Positions 8,141 to 16,120 of a stretch of DNA of 35,461 nt are shown piece by piece; the stretch's first letter is position 1, and each line of letters opens with the position of its first letter. The notes under the pieces are model-generated. The model saw only the letters and a program-made list of their open reading frames with translations. It made no database searches and was not told where the DNA came from. The position numbers were made by a program, and so were the translations under genes. The stretch is from Planctomycetaceae bacterium (lineage in GTDB: Bacteria; Planctomycetota; Phycisphaerae; Phycisphaerales; SM1A02), in NCBI GenBank assembly GCA_947492385.1, contig CANLMX010000023.1, positions 1 to 35,461 on the forward strand, in the 5' to 3' direction.

Positions 8141-9034
8141 GTGCCCGACCACCGCCAGATCACCGTCCGAGCGCCGGCGAAGCTCAACCTCGCGCTGTCG
8201 GTCGGTCCCCCGGGGGCGGACCGCATGCACCCCATCGCGAGCTGGATGGTCACGCTCGACTTCGCCGACGACCTCCACCTCCGCCGGCTCGACGACGGGC
8301 GCGACTCGCTCTACGCCATCGTCTGGGCCGACGACGCGCCGCGGCCCACCGACATCGACTGGCACATCATGAAGGACCTCGCGGTGCGCGCACACCTTGC
8401 GCTCGAGCGCGCGACGGGGCGCCGCCTGCCGATCCGCATGAAGCTCGAGAAGCGAATCCCCGTCGGGGGCGGCCTCGGCGGCGGCTCGAGCAATGCCGCC
8501 GCGATGCTGCGCGCGCTCGACGACCTCTTCGACCTCGATCTCGGCCGCGATCGCCTCGCCGACCTCGCGTCCGAACTCGGGAGCGACGTGCCATTCCTAG
8601 TGCACGGAGGCAGTGCCGTGGTCGAGGGACTCGGCGAGCGGATCCAGGTCCTCCCGACGTTGCCCGACGTGCACGCGGTCCTGGTGTTCCCCGAGGCCCC
8701 CTGCCCCACGGGCGCGGTGTACGGGAAGTTCGACCTGATGCGCCCGGACGCCGCGGTGCAGACCGCGCGCGTCCACGCGCTTGCCGCGCAACGGACGCTT
8801 TCCGAAGATGCGCCGTTCAACGACCTCGCCGCGCCTGCCCTGGCGGTCGAGCCGATCCTCGAGGACGACGTCGCCGATGTGCGTGCCGCCACCGGACGCA
8901 CGGTGCACGTGAGCGGCAGCGGCAGCACCCTGTACGTCCTGTGCAACGGCCGCCTCGAGGCGGACCTCCTCGCCGAACAGGTGCGCTCGCGCAGCGGACT
9001 GCCCGCCGTGGCTGCGTCGGTTCGCGGACTCTGA
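8141..9034 (+). CDS. ispE: 4-diphosphocytidyl-2-C-methyl-D-erythritol kinase
   Basis: GHMP-family kinase that phosphorylates CDP-methylerythritol at the 2-OH in the MEP isoprenoid pathway. The 297-residue length is normal for IspE. Motif 1 is APAKLNLAL (11-19, catalytic-site K14). The ATP-binding glycine loop is GGGLGGGSSNAA (109-120). GSDVPF holds the catalytic Asp (D149), and VHVSGSGSTLYVL near the C-terminus is GHMP motif 3. The chosen start is GTG at 8141 because the family homology begins a few residues later and a -10-like hexamer sits six bases upstream. GTG at 8111 would add ten residues. It is divergent from nadA. Confidence 0.95.
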   Translation: MPDHRQITVRAPAKLNLALSVGPPGADRMHPIASWMVTLDFADDLHLRRLDDGRDSLYAIVWADDAPRPTDIDWHIMKDLAVRAHLALERATGRRLPIRMKLEKRIPVGGGLGGGSSNAAAMLRALDDLFDLDLGRDRLADLASELGSDVPFLVHGGSAVVEGLGERIQVLPTLPDVHAVLVFPEAPCPTGAVYGKFDLMRPDAAVQTARVHALAAQRTLSEDAPFNDLAAPALAVEPILEDDVADVRAATGRTVHVSGSGSTLYVLCNGRLEADLLAEQVRSRSGLPAVAASVRGL

Positions 9035-9109
9035 GCGCCCTGCGCGCCCACGTCCCGCGCGCCCGCCCGCCCGCTCACGCCCACCGCGGGCCATCCCTCG
9101 CGATCGGAC

Positions 9110-9151
9110 TACCATCTTCGTCCCACCGCGCCCTCCGCCGGACGCCAGGAG
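9110..9151 (+). promoter_or_regulatory. Putative promoter -10 and ribosome binding site of the M3 peptidase
   Basis: TACCAT at 9110-9115 could be a -10 box. AGGAG at 9147-9151 is a strong Shine-Dalgarno sequence seven bases before GTG 9159 and decides that start. This is a leadered arrangement, unlike many genes in the window. Confidence 0.45.
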
Positions 9152-9158
9152 CCCACAC

Positions 9159-10880
9159 GTGCACACCGAGATCCCCACGCGCCACGCGCCCGCGTCGACC
9201 TTCGTCCCCGCATCGCTCGACGCGGCGAACTGGGACGTCCTCGAGCCCTATTACCGCCAGCTGCTCGGCCGGACGATCCACGATGCCGGGTCGCTCGAGC
9301 GCCTGCTGCTCGACCGCAGCGAGCTCGACGCCGCCGCCGAGGAGGCCTCCGCCAACCTCTACATCGAGATGACGCGCCGCACCGACGACGAGCTTGCGCG
9401 CAAGCGCTTTCTCGCGTTCGTCGAGCAGGTCGAGCCGCAGCTCAAGAAGGCAGGGTTCGAACTCGACCGCAAGATCGTCGAGTGCCCCTTCGCGCAGCAG
9501 CTTGACCAGGCCCGCTACGGCGTGCTGCTGCGGGGGATCCGCCGGTCGGTCGAACTCTTCCGCGACGCGAACATTCCCCTCGAGACCGACGTCACCAAGC
9601 TCGACCAGCAGTACAGCGAGATCAGCGGCGCGATGACCGTCCAGTTCGACGGTGAGGAGCGCACCCTGCCGCAGATGGCGAAGTACCTCGAGGAGACCGA
9701 CCGCGCGCGCCGACAGGCGAGCTGGGAAGCAGTCTCCGCGCGCCGGCTGCAGGATGCCGCCCGGATCGACGACATCTTCGACCGCATGCTGGCGCTCCGG
9801 CACACGATCGCGCTCAACGCGGGCTTCGAGAACTTCCGCGACTTCCAGCACGCGCGCATGCAGCGCTTCGACTACACGCCCGCCGACTGCGAGCGCTTCC
9901 ACCGCGCGGCCGAGCAGGTCTGCGTTCCCGTGATGCGCCGCCTGAATGCCGAACGCGCAACGTCCATGGGCATCGGCCGTCTCCGCCCGTGGGACCTGAA
10001 GGTCGACCTGAGGGGCCGCGCGCCGCTCAAGCCGTTCGACGGCGCCGACCAGCTCGTCGAGCGGACCAGCGCCGCGTTCCACGACATGGACGCCGGGCTC
10101 GGGCAGATGTTCGACAGCATGCGCCAGGGCGACTGCCTCGACCTCGAGAGCCGCAAAGGCAAGGCGCCGGGCGGCTACCAGTACCAGCGCCAGCGCAGCC
10201 GCACGCCGTTCATCTTCATGAACGCCGCCGGCCTGCACCGCGACGTCATCACCATGGTGCACGAGGCCGGCCACGCGTTCCACAGCCTGCTGTGCGCGCA
10301 TGACCCGCTGGTCGCCTACCGCGGCAGCCCCATGGAGTTCGCAGAGGTCGCGAGCATGAGCATGGAGCTCCTGACCTATCCACAGCTCGGGCGCTTCTAC
10401 TCCGAGGCCGACGCCGACCGCGCGCGCCGCGACCATCTCGAGTCGATCTGCACGATGCTGCCGTGGATCGCGACCATCGACGCCTTCCAGCAGTGGATGT
10501 ACACGAACCCGAAGCACACGCGCGAGGAACGAGCGCAGTGCTGGACGCAGCTGAACGCGCGCTTCGGCGCCGACGTCGACTGGACGGGGCATGAGGACGC
10601 GCTGCGCTCGATGTGGCACCGCCAGCTCCACATCTTCGGGCTTCCCTTCTACTACATCGAGTACGGCATCGCGCAGCTCGGCGCGCTCCAGATGTGGATC
10701 CAGGCCCGCAAGGATCCCGCGAAGGCGCTTGCCAACTACAAGCAGGGACTCTCGCTCGGCGCGAGCAAGCCGCTGCCGGAACTGTTCTCCGCGGCCGGGC
10801 TCGAGTTCAGCTTCGGCCCCGAGACCATGGGACGCCTGATGGACGAGGTCGCGGACGACCTTGCCCGCCTTCCCGCGTGA
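9159..10880 (+). CDS. M3-family zinc oligoendopeptidase (PepF/thimet type)
   Basis: A 573-residue cytoplasmic metallopeptidase; there is no signal peptide. The zinc site is HEAGH (H368, E369, H372) within TMVHEAGHAFHSL, and the third ligand is most likely E396 in EFAEVASMS, the standard M3 arrangement. The N-terminal ~300 residues are helix-rich, as in oligoendopeptidase F. The region GGYQYQRQRSRTPFIFMNAAG before the zinc site is also typical. It cleaves short peptides, probably in peptide turnover. It starts with GTG preceded by AGGAG. The dehydrogenase-like gene follows 38 bases downstream, probably co-transcribed. Confidence 0.93.
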   Translation: MHTEIPTRHAPASTFVPASLDAANWDVLEPYYRQLLGRTIHDAGSLERLLLDRSELDAAAEEASANLYIEMTRRTDDELARKRFLAFVEQVEPQLKKAGFELDRKIVECPFAQQLDQARYGVLLRGIRRSVELFRDANIPLETDVTKLDQQYSEISGAMTVQFDGEERTLPQMAKYLEETDRARRQASWEAVSARRLQDAARIDDIFDRMLALRHTIALNAGFENFRDFQHARMQRFDYTPADCERFHRAAEQVCVPVMRRLNAERATSMGIGRLRPWDLKVDLRGRAPLKPFDGADQLVERTSAAFHDMDAGLGQMFDSMRQGDCLDLESRKGKAPGGYQYQRQRSRTPFIFMNAAGLHRDVITMVHEAGHAFHSLLCAHDPLVAYRGSPMEFAEVASMSMELLTYPQLGRFYSEADADRARRDHLESICTMLPWIATIDAFQQWMYTNPKHTREERAQCWTQLNARFGADVDWTGHEDALRSMWHRQLHIFGLPFYYIEYGIAQLGALQMWIQARKDPAKALANYKQGLSLGASKPLPELFSAAGLEFSFGPETMGRLMDEVADDLARLPA

Positions 10881-10918
10881 ATCCTCCGCACCCCCAGCAC
10901 CGAATACCCCCGAATCCC

Positions 10919-11995
10919 ATGAAAGACGTCCTCGTCCTCGGCGCCGGCAAGATCGGCCGCATGGTCGCAAGCCTCCTCCAGTGCAGCGGCGACTATCGCG
11001 TGACCGTGATGGACTCGCACGATGGCTCGCTGCGCGAGACCATGGCGCTGGCCCCCGGCGCCACGTCGGTCGGTGGCCGGTTCGACGACCCGGGCGCCAT
11101 CGACCGGGCGCTCGAAGGCAAGTGGGCCGTGGTCAGCTGCGCCCCGTTCTTCTGCAACCCCATGATCGCCGAGCGCGCGAAGGCGAAGGGCGTCCACTAC
11201 CTGGACCTTACCGAGGACGTCGCGGTGACGAAGAAGGTGCTCGAGCTCGCGAAGGGCGCGAAGACGGCCTTCATCCCGCAGTGCGGGCTCGCGCCCGGGT
11301 TCATCACCATCGCCGCCAACCACGTCATCCAGGGCATGACCGGCCTGCATGAGGTGAAGATGCGCGTGGGGGCGCTACCGGAGTTCCCCTCGAACGCGCT
11401 CAAGTACAACCTGACCTGGTCGACCGACGGGCTCATCAACGAGTACATCCAGCCGTGCGAGGCTGTCATCGACGGAAAGGTGACCGAGGTGCCGGCGCTC
11501 GAGGGCCTCGAGCACATGACGATCGAGGGCATCGAGTTCGAGGCCTTCAACACGTCGGGCGGGCTCGGAACCTTCGCTGCCACGCTCGAGGGGAAGGTGA
11601 AGCACCTCTCGTACAAGACGATGCGCTACCCGGGCCACAACGCGATCCTGAAGCTCCTGCTGTGGGACCTCGGCTTCCGCGAGCATCGCGACGAGCTGAA
11701 GGCCGCGTTCGAGCGCGCGCTCCCGACCACGAAGCAGGACATCGTCGCGATCTTCGTGAGCGCGGCCGGCATGGTCGACGGTCGCTACACCGAGCGAACC
11801 TACGCGAAGATCGTGCGCCACAAGGAAATCGCGGGCCATCACTGGACGGCCATCCAGATCACCACCGCATGCGGCGTGACCGCCGTGCTCGACCTCTTGC
11901 GCGAAGGCAAGCTCGCGCAGCACGGGTTCGTGCGCAACGAGGACGTCCGGTTCGACGACTTCATCGCGAACCGCTTCGGCCGGTACTACGCGTGA
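10919..11995 (+). CDS. Saccharopine / lysine dehydrogenase-family oxidoreductase
   Basis: A 358-residue enzyme starting with a Rossmann nucleotide-binding loop (VLVLGAGKIGRMVASLL, residues 4-20). HYLDLTEDV lies near 97-105 and CGLAPGFITIAANHV near 121-135, followed by the conserved substrate-domain stretch containing EAFNTSGGLGTF and YKTMRYPGHN. This order closely resembles bacterial lysine 6-dehydrogenase (LysDH) as I remember it, and more distantly saccharopine dehydrogenase. It probably oxidises or forms a lysine-type secondary or primary amine with NAD(P). The exact substrate cannot be settled from sequence: lysine dehydrogenase, saccharopine dehydrogenase and carboxyspermidine-type enzymes all share this fold. 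It is likely co-transcribed with the peptidase. Confidence 0.85.
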   Translation: MKDVLVLGAGKIGRMVASLLQCSGDYRVTVMDSHDGSLRETMALAPGATSVGGRFDDPGAIDRALEGKWAVVSCAPFFCNPMIAERAKAKGVHYLDLTEDVAVTKKVLELAKGAKTAFIPQCGLAPGFITIAANHVIQGMTGLHEVKMRVGALPEFPSNALKYNLTWSTDGLINEYIQPCEAVIDGKVTEVPALEGLEHMTIEGIEFEAFNTSGGLGTFAATLEGKVKHLSYKTMRYPGHNAILKLLLWDLGFREHRDELKAAFERALPTTKQDIVAIFVSAAGMVDGRYTERTYAKIVRHKEIAGHHWTAIQITTACGVTAVLDLLREGKLAQHGFVRNEDVRFDDFIANRFGRYYA

Positions 11996-12002
11996 TCGCC
12001 GA

Positions 12003-12386
12003 TCAGCGACGCCCGTCCCGCGGCGCGTCGCGCCCGGGGCGAGCGTCCGGGCCGCGACCGTCCTGACGCGGCCCCATCGGTCCCTGCGGGGGCATCGCCC
12101 CCTGCGGCCCCATCGGCCCCTGCGGCGGCAACGGCGCTGCGTGCGGCATCGCGTGCGCCGCCTCGGCGCGGTGCATTGCCTCGCGCCGCGCACCGTCGGC
12201 GCCGATCCCGATGCCGATCAGCAGGATCAGCACCCCGAGCGCGACGAGCAGCCACAGCCGCAGCCGGCCCACCGTGCGCTCGACCCGTGCAAGCCGATCG
12301 GCACACGGGCATGAAGCGCACGCCGAAGGCATGCAGCACGGGGCGGGAGCGGCCATCGACGCGGGCGTTGCAACGGGGTCTGCCAT
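12003..12386 (-). CDS. Small Cys-rich single-pass membrane protein with Gly-Pro repeat tail
   Basis: A 127-residue protein of unknown function. Residues 16-28 hold five cysteines (C17, C18, C23, C26, C28), which could bind a metal or form disulfides. Residues 30-42 form a short charged helix and 43-62 one hydrophobic membrane segment. The C-terminus is low-complexity, with two copies of PPQGPMGP (87-94 and 99-106), then Arg/Asp/Gly/Pro-rich sequence. The start at 12386 is supported by GAGGAA four bases upstream. It converges with the dehydrogenase gene (7 bases between stops) and is divergent from the decarboxylase. It is probably real, given the RBS and coherent topology, but no family was recognised. 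Confidence 0.6.
   Translation of the reverse strand: MADPVATPASMAAPAPCCMPSACASCPCADRLARVERTVGRLRLWLLVALGVLILLIGIGIGADGARREAMHRAEAAHAMPHAAPLPPQGPMGPQGAMPPQGPMGPRQDGRGPDARPGRDAPRDGRR
12069..12128 (-). repeat. In-frame PPQGPMGP repeat coding tract
   Basis: Two near-identical 24-base units encode PPQGPMGP, separated by QGAM, in the tail of the small membrane protein. The composition is collagen-like but too short to form a triple helix on its own. Confidence 0.6.
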
Positions 12387-12401
12387 GGGTTCCTCGGACG
12401 C

Positions 12402-12432
12402 AGTTTGCCACATCGCGCGGCCCGGGGACAAT
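12402..12432. promoter_or_regulatory. Overlapping divergent promoters
   Basis: On the minus strand TTGTCC (12431-12426) and CAAACT (12407-12402) are spaced 18 bases apart and fit a -35/-10 pair for the small membrane protein. On the plus strand GACAAT (12427-12432) is a -10-like hexamer 7 bases before the decarboxylase ATG at 12440. The two overlap, so the genes could compete for RNA polymerase. Pattern-based only. Confidence 0.4.
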
Positions 12433-12439
12433 GCACCCG

Positions 12440-13912
12440 ATGCCGGACGAACCACCGATCGAGGCGCACGCCCGCGAAACCGCCGCCACGGCGCCGCAGG
12501 CCTTCGATTTCCGGAAGCACGGCCATGCCATGGTCGACTGGATCGCGGACTACCTCGAGGGCATCGAGCGGTTTCCCGTGCAGCCACGGGTCGAACCCGG
12601 CTGGGTGCGCGCGCAGCTGCCGGCGACGCCTCCCGTCGCCGGAGAGCCGTGGGAACGCATCGCGTCGGACGTCGATCGCGTCATCCTGCCGGCCCTCATG
12701 CACTGGCAGCATCCCGGCTTCTTTGGCTACTTCCCCGCGAACGCGTCGGGCCCGAGCATCCTCGGCGAACTGCTCTCGGCCGGCCTCGGGGTGCAGGGCA
12801 TGCTGTGGAGCACGTCACCGGCATGCACCGAGCTCGAGACGCACGTGATGGACTGGATGTGTGGCATGCTCGGCCTGCCCGAGCACTTCATGAGCTCGGG
12901 CCCGGGCGGCGGCGTGATCCAGGACACGGCAAGCAGCGCCACGCTCTGCGCCGTGGTCGCTGCGCGTGAACGAGCGACCGGGTTCGCCGGCACGGGAATG
13001 GGGCTCCAAGGCGATGCGCGCACGCCCGGCGCCCTCGTGGCATACGCCAGCGCCGAGGCCCACAGCAGCATCGAGAAGGACCTGCGCATCGCGGGCATCG
13101 GCGCCGCGAACCTGCGACTGGTGCCGGTCCGCAGCGATCGGTCGATGGATCCGGACGCATTCGCCTCGATGGTGCGCGACGACGTGCGCGCCGGCCACCG
13201 GCCATTCCTCTGCGTGGCCGCCGTCGGCACGACCTCGACGCATGCCGTGGACCCCGTGCGCGCGCTCGCGGCCACCTGCGCGGCGCACGGGCTCTGGCTC
13301 CACGTCGACGCCGCGCACCTCGGGATCGCGGCGCTTTGCCCGGAGTTCCGCGCGATCCACGACGGCGTCGAGCTTGCCGACAGCTACTGCACCAACCCGC
13401 ACAAGTGGATGCTGGTCAACTTCGACTGCGACGCATTCTGGGTGCGCGACCGCGCGACGCTGGTGCGCGCGCTGAGCGTGCTCCCGGAGTACCTGCGCAA
13501 CGCCGCCACCGAGACCGGCAAGGTGATCGACTACCGCGACTGGCAGGTCCCGCTCGGCCGGCGCTTCCGGGCACTGAAGCTGTGGTTCACGATCCGCCAC
13601 TTCGGCACGTCGGGCCTGCAGGACCTGGTGCGCCGCCATGTCGCGCTCGCGGGCGACCTGCGTGCACGGGTCGCGGCCGAGCCGTCGCTCGTACCCGTGT
13701 GCCCCACCTCGTGGTCGCTCGTCTGCCTTCGTCACCGCGACGGCGACGACGCCACCCAGGCGATCATCGACCGGGTGAACGGCTCCGGTCATGCGTTCGT
13801 GAGCCACACGAAGGTCGACGGACGGCTCGTGCTGCGCGTGTCGATCGGCGCGCCGTCGGTCGCCGGCCGGCATGTCGACGCGCTGTGGGAACTCATCCGC
13901 GGCGCACGGTGA
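12440..13912 (+). CDS. PLP-dependent aromatic-L-amino-acid decarboxylase family protein
   Basis: Group II amino-acid decarboxylase, 490 residues. The PLP lysine is K322 in TNPHKWMLVNFDCDAFW. Upstream are GGGVIQDTASSATL, EAHSSIEK (the His that stacks on PLP) and LHVDAAHLG (the Asp that pairs with the pyridine N). The catalytic-loop tyrosine is kept (Y351 in PEYLRN), followed by IDYRDWQVPLGRRFRALKLWF. That tyrosine points to true decarboxylation rather than aldehyde synthase activity, where it is Phe. Likely substrates are Tyr, Trp, DOPA or Phe, unresolved. The usual Tyr or Trp after HVDAA is His here. ATG 12440 was chosen because GACAAT ends 7 bases before it; ATG 12431 lies inside that hexamer. 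It overlaps the convergent phosphoesterase by 20 bases. Confidence 0.93.
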   Translation: MPDEPPIEAHARETAATAPQAFDFRKHGHAMVDWIADYLEGIERFPVQPRVEPGWVRAQLPATPPVAGEPWERIASDVDRVILPALMHWQHPGFFGYFPANASGPSILGELLSAGLGVQGMLWSTSPACTELETHVMDWMCGMLGLPEHFMSSGPGGGVIQDTASSATLCAVVAARERATGFAGTGMGLQGDARTPGALVAYASAEAHSSIEKDLRIAGIGAANLRLVPVRSDRSMDPDAFASMVRDDVRAGHRPFLCVAAVGTTSTHAVDPVRALAATCAAHGLWLHVDAAHLGIAALCPEFRAIHDGVELADSYCTNPHKWMLVNFDCDAFWVRDRATLVRALSVLPEYLRNAATETGKVIDYRDWQVPLGRRFRALKLWFTIRHFGTSGLQDLVRRHVALAGDLRARVAAEPSLVPVCPTSWSLVCLRHRDGDDATQAIIDRVNGSGHAFVSHTKVDGRLVLRVSIGAPSVAGRHVDALWELIRGAR

Positions 13913-14729
13913 CCAGCACGACCTCGGGCGCGCAGTGCACGCGCAGCGGGAACCAGGCGCCCGCACCCACGCTCACGAAGAGCGTGCATCCCGTGCGCGC
14001 GTAGGTGCCCGCGGTGAGGCGGTGCGCGAACGAGATGTTCGCCTTCGGACGCCCGGGGAACGCCACCTGCCCACCGTGCGTATGTCCACTGAGCGTGACC
14101 GCGACGCCACGACGCGCGGCAGCGTGGAACGCCTTCGGGTTGTGCGCCAGCAGCAGGTCCGGGACCTCCGGCAGCGCCTCGACCGATCGGTCGAGGATGC
14201 GCATCGTGCGCCCCCAGTCGACGCCGCCCACGCGAAGCGCATCGCGCCCGCCACCGACCGCACGAACCTCGCCGTGCAACGTCTCGATGCCGCACGCCGA
14301 CGCCATGGAGACCAGCGACCGCGGATCGTCCAGGTGGTCGTGGTTCCCGAGCACCAGCCAGCGCCCCAGCGGCGCCTCGACCGCGCCCATGGCCTCGAGG
14401 ACCGGCTCGGCCCCCTCCAGCTCGAGGTCCACCACGTCGCCCGTGCACGCCACCATGTCGGGCCGCAGGAGTGACAGCCGTGCGATGGCGTCGACCGCGC
14501 GCCCCGGCTCCATCAGGTGACCCAGGTGGAAATCCGTCAGGTGCGCGATGCGCACGCCGTCCCAGCGCGCGGGCCACCGCGGCGAACGCAGCTCAACCGA
14601 CCGCACCTCGATCGCCTGCCGCCGGTGCCTGCGCCCCAGCACGCCGAACGAGAGCCGGTCCGCCGCACGCGTGAGCACCGCGTGCCGGATCTTCGCGCGC
14701 AGGAAGCCGTTGCCTCGCGCCTTCGACAT
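13893..14729 (-). CDS. Metallophosphoesterase (calcineurin-like, YaeI/YkuE type)
   Basis: A 278-residue binuclear metal phosphoesterase. The five canonical blocks are present: TDFHLGH (D66, H68), TGDVVD, GNHDHLDD, then LLLAHNP and SGHTHGGQVAFP. In this family the relatives act on phospholipid-type substrates such as UDP-diacylglucosamine or membrane phosphodiesters, but no substrate can be assigned here. The N-terminus is Arg-rich and has no membrane anchor, unlike many YaeI relatives. The ATG lies 2 bases after the stop of the barrel-like gene, so the two are co-translated. Its 3' end overlaps the convergent decarboxylase by 20 bases. Confidence 0.9.
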   Translation of the reverse strand: MSKARGNGFLRAKIRHAVLTRAADRLSFGVLGRRHRRQAIEVRSVELRSPRWPARWDGVRIAHLTDFHLGHLMEPGRAVDAIARLSLLRPDMVACTGDVVDLELEGAEPVLEAMGAVEAPLGRWLVLGNHDHLDDPRSLVSMASACGIETLHGEVRAVGGGRDALRVGGVDWGRTMRILDRSVEALPEVPDLLLAHNPKAFHAAARRGVAVTLSGHTHGGQVAFPGRPKANISFAHRLTAGTYARTGCTLFVSVGAGAWFPLRVHCAPEVVLVTVRRG

Positions 14730-14731
14730 CG

Positions 14732-15628
14732 TCAGAAGCGCACGCTCACGGCGCCGAACAGGCCGCGGATGCCCGCGTCCACCTGCGACGGCCCGTCACG
14801 GAGGTCGAAGTCGAACAGGCGGTAGCCAAACTCGACGCCGACGTGCTCGTCGAGCATCGCGGCGAAGCCCACGCGGATCATCCACACCGAGTCGGCGTCG
14901 GGCCATCCGAATCCGACGCCCGCGTTCACGTACAGGCGCAGGTCCTGGATCAGCGGCACGCGGCCGTCCATGCCCATGCGAATGTCCGCGCCCGCGCCGC
15001 CGTAGACGCCGCCCACGGTGCGCTCGAACGTGGACGTGCCGCCCGCGGTGACGTTGGTCACGGACTGTTCGTATCCGAGCACGAAGCCGCCCCCGAGTGC
15101 GTACACCTGGATGTCGGCCAAGGGCCGGCCGTTCCTGCCGAGCATGGACGACGCCTGCGTCCGGTTGTCGCCTGCGTCGCTCCAGGGCCAGGGTTCGTCC
15201 GCGAAGGGCCGCCACAGGACGTACCCGACCTCGCCGCCCGCCATCCATGCGCTGTAGGACCCCGAGATCGCGTCGCCGACGGCGATGGGCGTAGTGCCGA
15301 ACGTGCCCGCGGCCGTGGCGGCCTGCGAGCCTGATTCCTCCACCGCGAAGCCGAGCCCACCGAAGCGCCAGCGTCCCGCGGTGACCGCGAACTCCCCCGC
15401 GACGCCCGGCGCGCTCCCCTGCACCGCCAGGTCGTCGTCCAGGTTGAACGAAGCGCCTCCGGCCCCCACGCGGGCCGTGCCCGTGAGCCGGGGCACCCAC
15501 ACGCCCACGTCGAACGTCGCGGAAAGCGGTTCGCCCACGCCCAGGATCCGCGCCGCATCGAGCGGCGCCCCGCCCCCTTCTGCGGGTGCCAGCGCGACTT
15601 CGGCGCATGGGACAATGGGAATCGGCAT
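14732..15628 (-). CDS. Predicted outer-membrane beta-barrel-like protein
   Basis: A 298-residue protein with many Gly/Ala/aromatic alternating strands (for example FDVGVWVPRLTGTARVG, RWRFGGLGFAVEE, LRLYVNAGVGFGW, HVGVEFGYRLFDFDLR). It ends in FGAVSVRF, and a terminal Phe is the usual outer-membrane barrel signature. No convincing signal peptide is seen: from ATG 15628 the N-terminus is MPIPIVPCAEVALAPAEGGG, and the reading frame stays open upstream to 15760. The 15628 start is favoured because TACGCT stands 6 bases before it. The missing signal is puzzling for an exported protein. Function is unknown. It is translationally linked to the phosphoesterase and divergent from arfB with overlapping 5' ends. 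Confidence 0.65.
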   Translation of the reverse strand: MPIPIVPCAEVALAPAEGGGAPLDAARILGVGEPLSATFDVGVWVPRLTGTARVGAGGASFNLDDDLAVQGSAPGVAGEFAVTAGRWRFGGLGFAVEESGSQAATAAGTFGTTPIAVGDAISGSYSAWMAGGEVGYVLWRPFADEPWPWSDAGDNRTQASSMLGRNGRPLADIQVYALGGGFVLGYEQSVTNVTAGGTSTFERTVGGVYGGAGADIRMGMDGRVPLIQDLRLYVNAGVGFGWPDADSVWMIRVGFAAMLDEHVGVEFGYRLFDFDLRDGPSQVDAGIRGLFGAVSVRF

Positions 15629-15640
15629 GGAAGGAGCGTA
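15611..15640. promoter_or_regulatory. Overlapping face-to-face promoters of arfB and the barrel-like gene
   Basis: GACAAT (plus, 15611-15616) lies 10 bases before the arfB ATG at 15627. TACGCT (minus, 15640-15635) lies 6 bases before the barrel-gene ATG at 15628. Each hexamer is inside or next to the other gene's first codons, so the two transcripts would be antisense to each other at their 5' ends. Confidence 0.4.
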
Positions 15641-16118
15641 CCCATCCCCTGAAGGCACGGGCCCCGCACCTCGCCCCGTTCGCGTGCGGCCGCCGGGCGC
15701 GGTCGACCTCGGCCGCGGCGCGTGGATCCGTCCGCAGGACATGGCGTGGTCGTTCACCACTGCACGCGGCCCCGGCGGTCAGCACGTCAACAAGGCAAGC
15801 ACCGCTGCCGTGCTTCGTGTGCGCATCGCAGACCTCGGCGGACTCGACGACGCAGCGGTGGAGCGGTTGCGCGCCAACGCCGCGAGCGCGCTCGTCGGCG
15901 ACGGCGAGCTCCTCTTCCGGTGCGACCTCCACCGCAGCCAGCTCCAGAACCGCGACACGTGCGAAGGGCGACTGCGGACGATGGTCTCGCAGGCCGCCGT
16001 CCGCCCCAAGGTGCGCAAGAAGACGAAGCCCACGTGGGGCAGCGTGCAGCGCCGCCTCGAGGGCAAGCGCCGCGACGCCGACCGGAAGCAGTCGCGACGC
16101 TGGAAGGACGAGGGCTGA
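15627..16118 (+). CDS. arfB: Peptidyl-tRNA hydrolase ArfB-like (release-factor-type ribosome rescue)
   Basis: A 163-residue protein with the release-factor GGQ motif (RGPGGQHVNKAST, GGQ at 50-52). A basic C-terminal tail (RPKVRKKTKPTWGSVQRR, then KRRDADRKQSRRW) in ArfB inserts into the mRNA channel of stalled ribosomes lacking a codon. It lacks the codon-recognition domains of RF1/RF2, so it is a rescue factor, not a termination factor. The start is uncertain: ATG 15627 is preferred because GACAAT sits 10 bases upstream, and an in-frame ATG at 15615 would add four residues. Residues 1-30 are a Pro/Arg-rich extension before the domain. Confidence 0.9.
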   Translation: MEGAYPSPEGTGPAPRPVRVRPPGAVDLGRGAWIRPQDMAWSFTTARGPGGQHVNKASTAAVLRVRIADLGGLDDAAVERLRANAASALVGDGELLFRCDLHRSQLQNRDTCEGRLRTMVSQAAVRPKVRKKTKPTWGSVQRRLEGKRRDADRKQSRRWKDEG

Positions 16119-16120
16119 GG

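Noticed and set aside
9075-10970. A 631-codon minus-strand open frame
   Set aside because: Antisense to the M3 peptidase, which has an intact HEAGH zinc site and a strong RBS.
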